Shown here in pieces: positions 34,427-42,380 of a stretch of 64,000 nt of DNA. Below the pieces are notes generated by a model that was given only the letters and a program-made list of their open reading frames with translations, was not told where the DNA came from and made no database searches. How positions within the stretch are numbered: position 1 is the stretch's first letter; each line of letters begins with the position of its first letter. Made by a program: the position numbers and the translations under genes. Source of the stretch: Clostridium hydrogeniformans DSM 21757 (GTDB taxonomy: Bacteria > Bacillota > Clostridia > Clostridiales > Clostridiaceae); assembly GCF_000686705.1 (NCBI RefSeq), contig NZ_JMLJ01000015.1, forward strand, positions 62,001-126,000, given 5' to 3'.

Positions 34427-34993
34427 CTACCTTTTCATTAACCATTCCATCACTTGTTGGTAATCATTTTCTTTTAATTCCTCAAACCTAGATACTTTTC
34501 TAAATTTACAAATATACTCTTCACTAATCTTCTTCTCTTTGGTTAATGTTCTCAGCTTGTTAGCTTGATCTAATGTTATAGTCTTAGGCTTGTCAGTACC
34601 AAATGTAGCTTTATTTCCATCATCATCTACATCTGAACTTATACCTAATAAACCAGATAGTTGATATCTTTTAGCATATGTTATACAACTTCCTAATTGT
34701 TGTGGGTCCATTTTCGTTGGTTTCATTCTTAAAATGTCCGTTTCTAGCCATTCACCTGTTGTATGGGTTAATCTAGTAGTAACCTCTACATACTCTCCAT
34801 TACTAGAAATATTTTGTGTTAGCCAAATATCTTCTTTTGTTAAAATAGGTCTTACTACTTCCAAAATATTATCTAATGTTATATAATTACTTTTAAAGAA
34901 AGGATTATCAGCATCTGGCTTGATACCTTTTATATTTTCCTGTGCTTTAGTCATGGCAGTGGCTAAAGCCTTTATATCTTCACTTGTTTTCAT
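34427..34993 (-). CDS. erf: Erf-family single-strand annealing protein
   Basis: 188 residues. The ERF core includes PFFKSNYITLDNILEVVRPI, then EVTTRLTHTTGEWLETD, then QQLGSCITYAKRYQLSGLLG and the acidic DVDDDGN. The C-terminal part is a helical domain (LDQANKLRTLTKEKKISEEY). It anneals homologous single strands for phage recombination, in line with SSB and DUF1064. Confidence 0.92.
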   Translation of the reverse strand: MKTSEDIKALATAMTKAQENIKGIKPDADNPFFKSNYITLDNILEVVRPILTKEDIWLTQNISSNGEYVEVTTRLTHTTGEWLETDILRMKPTKMDPQQLGSCITYAKRYQLSGLLGISSDVDDDGNKATFGTDKPKTITLDQANKLRTLTKEKKISEEYICKFRKVSRFEELKENDYQQVMEWLMKR

Positions 34994-35005
34994 ATTAAAT
35001 ACCTC

Positions 35006-35239
35006 CTAATTTATCTTATAAGCATCTTGAAACATTATAGCTTTTGTTCCGTCTGCATTATCCCAATTATAGAACTTAGTTTCTACCTCAATCATATTCC
35101 CATTACTATCCTTAAAAATTTGAATTAACCTGTCCCCTAATTGGTTGTAACTCTCCATTTTATAACCCTTGTTTTTTAGTTCTTTTCTAAAATCATCTAT
35201 GTTTTTATTCTCATAACTATCAAATATATGTTCTTTCAT
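35006..35239 (-). CDS. Small phage protein, unknown
   Basis: 77 residues, charged, with a helical N-terminus (FDSYENKNIDDFRKELKNKG) and a beta segment (GDRLIQIFKDSNGNMIEV). It lies 12 bp upstream of erf with a good ribosome binding site. No family recognised. Confidence 0.5.
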   Translation of the reverse strand: MKEHIFDSYENKNIDDFRKELKNKGYKMESYNQLGDRLIQIFKDSNGNMIEVETKFYNWDNADGTKAIMFQDAYKIN

Positions 35240-35241
35240 AA

Positions 35242-35394
35242 TTACCTCCTTATATCTAGTGTCTTACCAGTTTCTTTATTAAGAAATATATAACTATCTG
35301 CTAATTTCTTAACTCTTAAATATCCATTAGGATTTACTCCATTGCTTTCTAAAAACTTTTTTTCTTCCCTAGTTAATCTCTTACCATTTTTCAC
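35242..35394 (-). CDS. DUF6906-like small protein, 50 residues
   Basis: Starts at a GTG 6 bp after GGAGGGG. It begins KNGKRLTREEKKFLESNG, then NPNGYLRVKKLADSY, a pattern I recall from short phage proteins of the DUF6906 type. Its stop overlaps the ribosome binding site of the next gene. Function unknown. Confidence 0.6.
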   Translation of the reverse strand: MKNGKRLTREEKKFLESNGVNPNGYLRVKKLADSYIFLNKETGKTLDIRR

Positions 35395-35405
35395 TATATC
35401 CCCTC

Positions 35406-35540
35406 CTAAAGTAACTGTTTTATCAGCTTTCTAATTTGATATATTTCTTCATCATGTTTATTCTCAAGAGCATTCCAAAGTTCTGAGGTTAAATCTAGTA
35501 ATTCCCTTGCTATTTCTTTAGTCTTGTCCTCTGTTTTCAT
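35406..35540 (-). CDS. Small acidic helical protein, 44 residues
   Basis: MKTEDKTKEIARELLDLTSE, then LWNALENKHDEEIYQIRKL. One or two charged helices. GGAGGAGAAGTGA precedes the start. Part of a chain of tiny early genes; unknown role. Confidence 0.5.
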   Translation of the reverse strand: MKTEDKTKEIARELLDLTSELWNALENKHDEEIYQIRKLIKQLL

Positions 35541-35552
35541 TCACTTCTCCTC

Positions 35553-35720
35553 CTAACACCTTCTCAATGTTTTTATATTTTGTTCTAACTTATCTACAAG
35601 GTCCTCATGTGTAACCTTATATAGATTTCCTTTTACATCTTCTATAACAACTCCTAATGCTTCTACAAGCTCATTGTCCGTTGCTTTTAATTTTTGTTTT
35701 AGTGATTCTAACTCCCTCAT
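35553..35720 (-). CDS. Small phage protein, 55 residues
   Basis: MRELESLKQKLKATDNELVE, then ALGVVIEDVKGNLYKVTHED. A helix, two strands and a helix are likely. AGGAGGAAACG lies before the ATG. Unknown role. Confidence 0.5.
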   Translation of the reverse strand: MRELESLKQKLKATDNELVEALGVVIEDVKGNLYKVTHEDLVDKLEQNIKTLRRC

Positions 35721-35729
35721 CGTTTCCTC

Positions 35730-35906
35730 CTAAATTATGTTTATTAACATTATTAAAGCTATAACTAAAAAATTGATCTCTAATGTAGCTACAAGCATAG
35801 AATTTATTTTTTTACTTCTCTTGATTTTTATAATATTTTTTATTAACAATGCGGTAACTAGTAAGCTACAATAAATAGGGGTTAATACTACAGCCAACCT
35901 TATCAA
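35730..35906 (-). CDS. Small two-span membrane protein
   Basis: About 58 residues from a TTG at 35906 whose TTGA overlaps the upstream stop codon; AGGAAG lies before it. An upstream TTG at 35927 would add 7 residues. Spans LAVVLTPIYCSLLVTALLI and MLVATLEINFLVIALIMLI are separated by a basic loop. Function unknown. Confidence 0.5.
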   Translation of the reverse strand: MIRLAVVLTPIYCSLLVTALLIKNIIKIKRSKKINSMLVATLEINFLVIALIMLINII

Positions 35907-36310
35907 TTTACTTCTTCCTCTCTCCAATTATTTTCATTCATTTCTATTTGCCCATTTAAGATTTGTTCTCTTATGTCAATCTTTTTTAGAGATTTATTCA
36001 ATCCCCTATATTTTTTAGATAACTGTTGTCTTATCTTCTGTAAATCCCCTTTATCTTTTGTACTAGATATATTCACATATAAACTCCCTGTATCCGTCTT
36101 TACTGAAAAACATTCTCTTACACCCTGCTCGTCCCTATATGAAGCCATAAGACGTTGAGTTATCCTTCTATATTCTTGTTGTATAAGTTTATTTGTATCT
36201 GGCTTTGCTATATATTTTTTTACTATTTCTATAAGTTCATCAACTGTAATATTAGGTTTATCCTCCATTATTGAGTTGATTTTTCCCTTTATCCTCTTAT
36301 CCATTGCCAT
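35903..36310 (-). CDS. Phage protein of unknown function
   Basis: 135 residues, strongly basic, mostly helical. Sequence ITVDELIEIVKKYIAKPDTN, then RITQRLMASYRDEQG, then KIRQQLSKKYRGLNKSLKKI. Nucleic-acid binding is possible. It directly follows the ParB-like gene without a gap. Confidence 0.5.
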   Translation of the reverse strand: MAMDKRIKGKINSIMEDKPNITVDELIEIVKKYIAKPDTNKLIQQEYRRITQRLMASYRDEQGVRECFSVKTDTGSLYVNISSTKDKGDLQKIRQQLSKKYRGLNKSLKKIDIREQILNGQIEMNENNWREEEVN

Positions 36311-37291
36311 TTATTTCACCACCTTAATTTTTTTCATATTCTCAAAAATACTTTTCATATTCTCTAGCTTTTTTATTGATTCATCACATCTTTGAATATG
36401 TTTTTCTAAGGGCTCTGCAGGCGAATATTCTAAATAATATCCTATCCTTTTCTCATCTATTTCTATTGTCAAAACTCCATAGATAATATCTGCTATTTTG
36501 TCTGCTATCTTTTTTTCTTTATCTACTTTCCTTGCTTTTTCTGTGTATTGTTGATTTAATAATTCCTCTGCTTTGTTTTCCTTTTCTTCTTCTTTTAAAG
36601 CCTTAACTTCCTTGGTTATTTTATATGCTTTATTTACACTTATAATATTTTCTTTTGCTGCTTCTTTAATTACCTTTGGAGCTTCCTTTTCTATTGTTTC
36701 TACTTTGTGTATTGTGTCATGACTTACCCCTGCTATTTTTGCTATCTCTTCTCTGGTGTTTATAGGTTTTTCTATTAACCTTTTTTCATCATTTTTTTGC
36801 TTTATTAAAACTGACTTATCATTGACTAATTCATTGTTATTTTGAAACTCTGCTAATTCATTGCTTAGATCGTCAACATATGGCAGATTTCTGCTAGATG
36901 TTAAATCACTTCTTATCCCTTGATTTTCTTTAGCCTTCTTAGCTATACTTTCTTTAAGTTGTAATGCAAGAATTGACCTTTGGTAGCTTGATATATTTCT
37001 TCTAGCAAATTGATTTTTTATAATCCACTGCTCTACTTCTTCTTCATTTTCAAAGTCATAATCCATATTTAATATCTCAAACTTTATTTTATTTCTTGTA
37101 CAAATTTCATAACGGTTATGTCCATCTATTATAATTCCATTCCAAGTTATAACCTTGTCTCTACATCCAAACATTAATATGCTTTTTTCAAGTTCTGTTT
37201 TTTCTTCTTCCATTAATGGTGGAATTAAATTCTTAAACTCTTCTCTTATTTTTAATCCACAAGTCTGAGCTTCAACTAACTTTCCTAACAT
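36311..37291 (-). CDS. ParB-like N-terminal domain protein with HTH
   Basis: 326 residues. The ParB-type core is at about 15-110 (VITWNGIIIDGHNRYEICTR, then QWIIKNQFARRNISSYQRSI). An HTH follows near 190 (TREEIAKIAGVSHDTIHKVE), then a long charged helix (EVKALKEEEKENKAEELL). This is the phage/plasmid ParB-RepB relative seen in early operons; it may act as a DNA-binding regulator or in replication. Confidence 0.75.
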   Translation of the reverse strand: MLGKLVEAQTCGLKIREEFKNLIPPLMEEEKTELEKSILMFGCRDKVITWNGIIIDGHNRYEICTRNKIKFEILNMDYDFENEEEVEQWIIKNQFARRNISSYQRSILALQLKESIAKKAKENQGIRSDLTSSRNLPYVDDLSNELAEFQNNNELVNDKSVLIKQKNDEKRLIEKPINTREEIAKIAGVSHDTIHKVETIEKEAPKVIKEAAKENIISVNKAYKITKEVKALKEEEKENKAEELLNQQYTEKARKVDKEKKIADKIADIIYGVLTIEIDEKRIGYYLEYSPAEPLEKHIQRCDESIKKLENMKSIFENMKKIKVVK

Positions 37292-37315
37292 ACTTTTACC
37301 TCCTCAAAATATTTC

Positions 37316-37567
37316 TTATAATACTTCTCCTTCAAGAGTTATCCTATTTAACCATTCAATTAACATAGTCTTATTGACTAAAAACTTAGCTCCTACCTTA
37401 AAAACTGGGAACCCACTTCGTTGATTATGTGCCAATTGAAAAAGTTTGTCTTTTCCTATACCTGTAAACTTCGCACATTCTTGAATGGTTAATGTAGCTT
37501 TACTACTTTCATATCCTAACTCATCTAAACATTCTTTTAGTATGCTTTTAAATTCATCTGTTTTCAT
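37316..37567 (-). CDS. Excisionase-like HTH protein
   Basis: 83 residues. The C-terminal half is the excisionase/MerR-type DNA-binding motif: LTIQECAKFTGIGKDKLFQL, then SGFPVFKVGAKFLVNKTML and IEWL. It may be Xis or an early regulator. Clear ribosome binding site (GGAGAGGTAATT). Confidence 0.7.
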   Translation of the reverse strand: MKTDEFKSILKECLDELGYESSKATLTIQECAKFTGIGKDKLFQLAHNQRSGFPVFKVGAKFLVNKTMLIEWLNRITLEGEVL

Positions 37568-37578
37568 AATTACCTCTC

Positions 37579-37791
37579 CTAAGAAAATATTTCATTCTCT
37601 TTAACTCCAAAAGCTTTAGCAATTGCTATTCTGCTATTTTTTCTAGGGTATACTTTTCCTGCTTCCCACTGCCAATAATTCTTTTGTCCTGTGAAGCACT
37701 CTTCTGATGCTTTTTCTTGTGTCCATCCTTTCATCGTTCTTAAAACTTCAATTTTCTTATTCCATTCTAATGAGTTAAATAAATCCGACAT
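37579..37791 (-). CDS. Cro-like repressor, XRE family
   Basis: 70 residues with one HTH: KIEVLRTMKGWTQEKASEEC, then FTGQKNYWQWEAGKVYPRKN. It is the first minus-strand gene, facing the CI-like gene across the operator region, the classic Cro position. Confidence 0.85.
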   Translation of the reverse strand: MSDLFNSLEWNKKIEVLRTMKGWTQEKASEECFTGQKNYWQWEAGKVYPRKNSRIAIAKAFGVKENEIFS

Positions 37792-37807
37792 AATACTCTC
37801 CTTTTTT

Positions 37808-37998
37808 ACGTTTTTTATCGTAAATTTAGTTTATGGTTATATTTTACGTTATAAATTTTACTTTTACAAACGTAAAAACATGCTATTTTTACGTAAATTA
37901 CGTCAAATTTCTTTACGTAATAAATTTATATTACGTATAATCACATATGCTTTTATTTACGTAGTATTCTTGACTATTTACCGTAAATTACGTATAAT
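37808..37998. promoter_or_regulatory. Lysogeny switch: promoters and about eleven operator sites
   Basis: ACGT-centred sites of TTTACGTAA type begin at 37808, 37846, 37870, 37891, 37900, 37915, 37933, 37959 and 37990, with near matches CGTAAA at 37819 and 37982. The CI-side promoter is TTGACT (37970-37975), 17 bp, TATAAT (37993-37998), with two sites between the boxes. A cro-side promoter may be TTGTAA / TAAAAT on the minus strand near 37840-37870. Confidence 0.8.
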
Positions 37999-38037
37999 AT
38001 GCTTATACTTTAACTTTAAATGAAAGGAGATAATAAA

Positions 38038-38451
38038 ATGGTTCTGGATAAAAAATGCTTAGGTCATCTCATTAAGGAAGCTAGAAAATTAAAGAGTGAA
38101 AAAATTAAAAGTAAATATACTGGCCAAAATTTAGCAGATGATTTAAAGATATCTAGAAGCTATCTTGGTGATATTGAAAGTGGTAGGATTTATCCTAAAT
38201 ACGAATTATTAACAAGAATTGCTGAGTCTTGTGAAGTTCCCTTGTCATTCTTCAGCGAAAATAATGTTTCTAAATGCAATAAAGAAAATGAAAAGGTAAA
38301 TACAAAGGAAAAAATTAATAATCTAATCAAAGATAATGGAATAGAAACTATAGCTGCACACTTTGAAGGCGAGGAATTTTCAGAGGATGACCTTGAAGAT
38401 ATAGAGAATTTTATAAAATACGTAGTACAAAAGAGAAAAAATAGAAATTAA
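38038..38451 (+). CDS. CI-type phage repressor
   Basis: 137 residues from the ATG at 38038, which follows AAAGGAGATAATAAA. The HTH is TGQNLADDLKISRSYLGDIE, then SGRIYPKYELLTRIAESC. The C-terminus is short and acidic (EGEEFSEDDLEDIENFIK) and lacks a LexA-like peptidase domain. So SOS self-cleavage is not expected; the ImmA-like partner encoded 27 bp downstream may remove it. Confidence 0.88.
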   Translation: MVLDKKCLGHLIKEARKLKSEKIKSKYTGQNLADDLKISRSYLGDIESGRIYPKYELLTRIAESCEVPLSFFSENNVSKCNKENEKVNTKEKINNLIKDNGIETIAAHFEGEEFSEDDLEDIENFIKYVVQKRKNRN

Positions 38452-38478
38452 TCAATTTCTTTTAGTTTGGGGGTCCTT

Positions 38479-38943
38479 ATGATAAGTTACGAAATTTTAT
38501 TAAATGAAGTTAGCGAATGTGATATAGACATTTGCGAAACTAGCTTTAAGGGGGGAAGTCATGGCTTTTATTTAGAAAATACTATTTTTATAGATAAAAA
38601 AATAAGTTCTTCAACTGAAAAAAAATGTGTTTTAGCTGAAGAACTTGGACATCATCATACAACCTATGGAAATATATTAGATACTGATTGTATAAATAAT
38701 ATTAAACAAGAAAAATTAGCTCGTAATTGGGGATATGAAAAACTTGTCGGAGTTATTGACTTAATAAATGCTTATAATCACGGTGTAGTTGGTAAGCATA
38801 ATCTAGCTGAATATTTAAATGTAACAGAATCATTTCTTGAAGAAGCTATAAATCACTATCGTGAAAAATATGGCACACACTATCAAATAGACAATTACGT
38901 AATATTTTTTGAACCTCATTTTGGTATACTAAAAAATTTTTAA
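38479..38943 (+). CDS. ImmA/IrrE-family peptidase-like protein
   Basis: 154 residues from the ATG at 38479. The family motif is present as VLAEELGHHHTTYG. The usual HELGH has Glu in place of the first His, while the second His and a cluster of extra His follow. This EELGHH variant is, to my memory, frequent in phage-borne ImmA relatives. A C-terminal domain (NVTESFLEEAINHYREKYG) follows. It is co-transcribed with the repressor and would trigger induction by cutting it. Confidence 0.85.
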   Translation: MISYEILLNEVSECDIDICETSFKGGSHGFYLENTIFIDKKISSSTEKKCVLAEELGHHHTTYGNILDTDCINNIKQEKLARNWGYEKLVGVIDLINAYNHGVVGKHNLAEYLNVTESFLEEAINHYREKYGTHYQIDNYVIFFEPHFGILKNF

Positions 38944-38961
38944 AACATTAAGGAGGTACTT

Positions 38962-40131
38962 ATGGCTACGAAAACTAATTACGAAAAAAATGGTCAAAAA
39001 TATTATAGGGTAACAGCTTCCATTGGAAGGGATTCCTCTGGGAAACTTATAAGAAAAGAGTTTTATGGTAAAAGTAAGAAGGAGGCTGAACTTAAACGAG
39101 ATGAGTATATAGATGGTATAAAAAATGGACTTAATTCAAATTTTAAAGATGTTACTTTAGGAAAGCTTATATATACATGGTTGTTTGAAGTTGTTAGAGT
39201 TTCTAGCAACATAAAACCATCAACATTTGAACGATATGAAGGTATATATAGAAACTATATAAAAGATAGTGAAATTTATTCTTTAAAACTAAATAACTTA
39301 AAATCTATAAATCTTCAAAGATATTATAACAACTTATACTCTATTGGTAAAAGCAGTAACGTAATAAAAAACTTAAATAAACTTCTAAAAACATTTTTTA
39401 ATTATGCAGTAAATGAAGGGTATATGATTAAAAATCTATGTGCTGGAAAAAATATAGTGATTCCTGGTGAATCTACAGTTATAAAAGAAGAAATAATACC
39501 TTTTACTGATGATGAAATAAAATCTATAAAAAAGGCATTAGAAAAAAATAGATTGAAAGCTCTTATATTATTAGACTTAGGAACTGGTTTACGACGTGGT
39601 GAACTATTAGCTTTAAAATGGAGAAATGTAGATATAAATAATTGTGAATTGGTTGTAAAAGAAACCTTAAAGAGAGTCACTATAATAAACGAGGATGGAT
39701 CAAGAACTGTTGAAACATTAACCCACGCTCCTAAAACAAAACATTCATATAGAAGTGTGCCTATCCCATCTAACTTAATCCCAATATTAAAAGAGCAACA
39801 AAGGATACAAAAATTAGATAAACTAAAAAGTGGAGATAGTTACATATCTAATGATTATGTGTTTACTACTGAAATTGGTAACCACATAGATGAAAGAAAC
39901 TTAACTAGGTCTTATAAAAGAATACTTGAAAAGGCAGATGTTAAATATAGAAAATTTCATAATTTAAGGCACACATATGCTACTAAACTTTTTCAGAGAA
40001 ATGTTCCATTAAAAACTGTTCAAGTTTTACTAGGTCATAGTGATATAAATTTAACTGCTAATATATATACTCATGTTATACCAAAAGAAAAATCTAATGC
40101 TGTTGATAAATTAAATGACCTTTTTATGTAG
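38962..40131 (+). CDS. int: Prophage integrase, tyrosine recombinase
   Basis: 389 residues. An N-terminal arm-binding domain (YRVTASIGRDSSGKLIRKEF) is followed by the SAM-like core-binding domain (about 65-165). The catalytic domain has Arg near 211 (GTGLRRGELL), HNLRHTYAT near 333, LGHSDINLT near 359 and the nucleophile Tyr near 368 (NIYTHV). AAGGAGGT lies before the start. It integrates into tRNA-Arg; attR lies 90 bp downstream. Confidence 0.97.
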   Translation: MATKTNYEKNGQKYYRVTASIGRDSSGKLIRKEFYGKSKKEAELKRDEYIDGIKNGLNSNFKDVTLGKLIYTWLFEVVRVSSNIKPSTFERYEGIYRNYIKDSEIYSLKLNNLKSINLQRYYNNLYSIGKSSNVIKNLNKLLKTFFNYAVNEGYMIKNLCAGKNIVIPGESTVIKEEIIPFTDDEIKSIKKALEKNRLKALILLDLGTGLRRGELLALKWRNVDINNCELVVKETLKRVTIINEDGSRTVETLTHAPKTKHSYRSVPIPSNLIPILKEQQRIQKLDKLKSGDSYISNDYVFTTEIGNHIDERNLTRSYKRILEKADVKYRKFHNLRHTYATKLFQRNVPLKTVQVLLGHSDINLTANIYTHVIPKEKSNAVDKLNDLFM

Positions 40132-40148
40132 ATTCTATTCTTTATCTA

Positions 40149-40167
40149 TGTGGGAAAAGTGTGGGAA
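40149..40167. promoter_or_regulatory. Integrase arm-type sites, right arm
   Basis: TGTGGGAA at 40149-40156 and 40160-40167, with the same 11-bp spacing as on the left arm. They lie between int and attR. Confidence 0.7.
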
Positions 40168-40220
40168 AAAGCATTTCTATTTCATCCAAAACTAAAAATA
40201 AAAACCCTGCAACTATTAAC

Positions 40221-40276
40221 ATTGCAAGGTTTCATGGTACGGCAGAGAGGATTCGAACCCCCGACCAACTGGTTCG
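40221..40276. repeat. attR: prophage attachment core, right copy
   Basis: Exact 56-bp match to 5877-5932. Its right end lies in the anticodon loop of tRNA-Arg; the phage-derived copy restores the 3' half of the gene. Confidence 0.95.
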
Positions 40277-40311
40277 TAGCCAGCTACTCTATCCAACTGA
40301 GCTACTGCCGC
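40235..40311 (-). tRNA. tRNA-Arg (anticodon ACG)
   Basis: 77 nt on the minus strand. Acceptor GCGGCAG / CTGCCGT, D-arm GTAGCTCAGTTGGATAGAG, anticodon loop CTACGAA, T-arm GGGGGTTCGAATCCTCT, encoded CCA. It is followed by a TTGCAAG-containing hairpin as terminator. It is the prophage target and remains complete. Confidence 0.97.
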
Positions 40312-40431
40312 ATATTTTATTTTTAACATAATTATATTATCATAGTTCCTTTTTAAAATCAATGTTTATTATTGTAATAAAACTTACACTTAACTTATAT
40401 TTTTAAGTTCATATTACTCTATAGAATATCT

Positions 40432-40496
40432 GAACCCCCGACCTACTGGCTCGTAGTTATCTACCCTATCTTACTAATATGCTGTTACATATTTTA
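40432..40496 (-). pseudogene. Decayed tandem copy of tRNA-Arg
   Basis: The plus strand GAACCCCCGACCTACTGG, then CTCGTAG, then CATATTTTAT aligns with the intact gene about 180 bp to the left, including downstream DNA. The acceptor stem and the T-arm/CCA part are lost or changed, and D-stem pairing is broken. This marks an old tandem duplication of the tRNA. Confidence 0.8.
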
Positions 40497-40560
40497 TTCT
40501 TAATATAGTTATATTATTTTCATGCCTTTTTTAATAAACATTTATTAATGTACCTTATTA

Positions 40561-41460
40561 CTACATTATATCCGATAGCTCCACCTGTAACTCTTCCCTT
40601 ATTTTATCTTCTCTAATTATATTATAATTAGTTTTTTCTTCTAAGTTAGCATTAGGGAAGTATATTTTAAACTCAGTTCCTTTACCTTCTTCACTATCTA
40701 CTTTTATCTTTCCACTATGCTGTTCTACTAATAACTTTACTAATGATAGTCCTATTCCGCTACCTTTGGCTATAATTTTATTTTTATCATGAGCCTTATA
40801 ATATCTATTAAATAAAAACTTTTGTTTTTCTTTATCTATTCCTACTCCACTATCCTTTACTGATACTACTATACTATCCTTCTCTTTATATATGGTTACT
40901 TTAATAATACCGCCTTCATGAGTAAACTTAATGGCATTAGAAAGTAAATTCATAATTATTCTCTCAATTTTATCTATATCACAAGCTAATATTATTTCTT
41001 CATCCTCTGTATCAAATATAACCTCTATCCCCTTAGCTTTAGCATACTCCCTAGTAAGTAGGGTTACATCCTCAATTATTGATACTATATTATAATTTTT
41101 TATCTTTAATCCAAAGTATCCGCTTTCTAATTTATTTGTATCTATTATATTATTAGCAATTTTCAACATATGGTAACAGCTATTTTTAATAGTTTTTAAA
41201 TATTTATAGCTATTATCTTCACTTATAAAGTTTTCATCACTTATTTTACTCTCATAGAGCTGTACTGCTGACAAGATTATATTAAGAGGAGTTCTTATTT
41301 CATGATATATATTAGAGATAAACTCATCCTTTATCTTATTATCTATAGATAACCTTTCTAATTCAGAGCTTAACTTAAATATTTTATTATTTAATTTTTT
41401 ATTTTCCTTTTCTAATATCTCTATAGTTTGTAATTCATCATTAAAATCTAAAAAACTCAT
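40561..41460 (-). CDS. Soluble orphan sensor histidine kinase
   Basis: 299 residues. A short coiled-coil N-terminus (ILEKENKKLNNKIFKLSSEL) is followed by the H-box NIYHEIRTPLNIIL, then N-box (IMNLLSNAIKFTHEGG), G1 (VKDSGVGID) and G2 (GSGIGLSLVKLL). There is no membrane span, PAS domain or response regulator nearby. In clostridia such orphan kinases can feed Spo0A or act in other relays; the partner is unknown. Confidence 0.88.
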   Translation of the reverse strand: MSFLDFNDELQTIEILEKENKKLNNKIFKLSSELERLSIDNKIKDEFISNIYHEIRTPLNIILSAVQLYESKISDENFISEDNSYKYLKTIKNSCYHMLKIANNIIDTNKLESGYFGLKIKNYNIVSIIEDVTLLTREYAKAKGIEVIFDTEDEEIILACDIDKIERIIMNLLSNAIKFTHEGGIIKVTIYKEKDSIVVSVKDSGVGIDKEKQKFLFNRYYKAHDKNKIIAKGSGIGLSLVKLLVEQHSGKIKVDSEEGKGTEFKIYFPNANLEEKTNYNIIREDKIREELQVELSDIM

Positions 41461-41819
41461 AGTATTCTCCTTAATATAAATGACTTATTTAGTGAATCCT
41501 AATATTATATTTCTACAAAAATCTACCATATTCTCTCTTGGTTTAATACAACATTTTTCACTATACTAATAACTATGATTTTATATTTTAAAATATTACA
41601 AAACTTTTTATATTTTCTTTAGTCTTCTATATGCATTAAGTTTAATGATATAATAATAAATCCCATAGTATAACTTACCTAAAGTTATCTAAAATAAAGA
41701 CTCCCTTTTAATAAAATTATTTTTATTTTAAATCTAATCCTTAAATTAAAGGTTTTTATTTTTTATATGTTGAATATTATTATTATGTAAGTTTATGTTA
41801 ATTTAGGGGGAGAATTTAT
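41461..41819. other. Intergenic region between divergent genes
   Basis: AT-rich, 359 bp, between the divergent kinase gene and 41820. A GGGGGAG ribosome binding site precedes the plus-strand gene. I see no further gene or clear hairpin. Confidence 0.5.
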
Positions 41820-42359
41820 ATGATAACTAATTTAAAAATCAACTTAGAAACTATAGAAGCTATGCTTTACTTCTGGCAGGCTGTAGCTGAAAAAGATAAT
41901 GTTCCTGAATCATTCTTCTATGACTTAGCTGATATGAAGGGGTTAAAGCTATGCTATGATGATGAATTTACATCAGAATCTGTACGTTTGGTCTTAAGCG
42001 CTATAAAGAATAGAGAGCTTTTATCAAATGCTACTTTAAAGGAAAAAAGATTTTGGAATTATAATATGTGGGTTATGGAGGACTTTGAATACACTATGTC
42101 CATGGTTACTCCAATAAAAACTTTAAACCTAAATTATTTAGTAAAAGAGTTAAATGAAATCGTACCAAATTCAAGGTATGAGGAAATAGAGGTTATATTT
42201 GCGCCTTTACATGTTAATGATTATATGATAAAAGATAACTGTCTTATAATAAACTTTTTCAGGGTAAAACCAAGTGACTTTGACCATAACACATTTATAG
42301 GAGATAATATACTAGAAGAGTATATTAAAGAGAAATTAATTGAACTTTTAAATAACTAA
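41820..42359 (+). CDS. Conserved clostridial protein, unknown function
   Basis: 179 residues, no signal peptide or membrane span. Sequence ETIEAMLYFWQAVAEKDNVP, then FTSESVRLVLSAIKNRELLS. It resembles, as far as I recall, the TDE2712 family of uncharacterised proteins. It is followed 21 bp later by a DegV gene and may be co-transcribed. Confidence 0.6.
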   Translation: MITNLKINLETIEAMLYFWQAVAEKDNVPESFFYDLADMKGLKLCYDDEFTSESVRLVLSAIKNRELLSNATLKEKRFWNYNMWVMEDFEYTMSMVTPIKTLNLNYLVKELNEIVPNSRYEEIEVIFAPLHVNDYMIKDNCLIINFFRVKPSDFDHNTFIGDNILEEYIKEKLIELLNN

Positions 42360-42380
42360 TTTATGTAAGGAGAGTGAACT

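Larger units (their letters stand above)
5877..40276. mobile_element. Complete prophage, siphovirus type, inserted in tRNA-Arg
   Basis: The element is bounded by an exact 56-bp direct repeat, one copy lying within tRNA-Arg(ACG). Inside are integrase, repressor, replication, packaging, head, tail and lysis modules in standard order, with no broken structural gene seen. Head proteins resemble the SPP1-like portal/gp7 type, and a tape measure protein plus a G/GT chaperone pair indicate a long non-contractile tail. Lytic genes run on the minus strand; repressor, ImmA-like protein and integrase run on the plus strand. It appears capable of excision. Confidence 0.95.
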
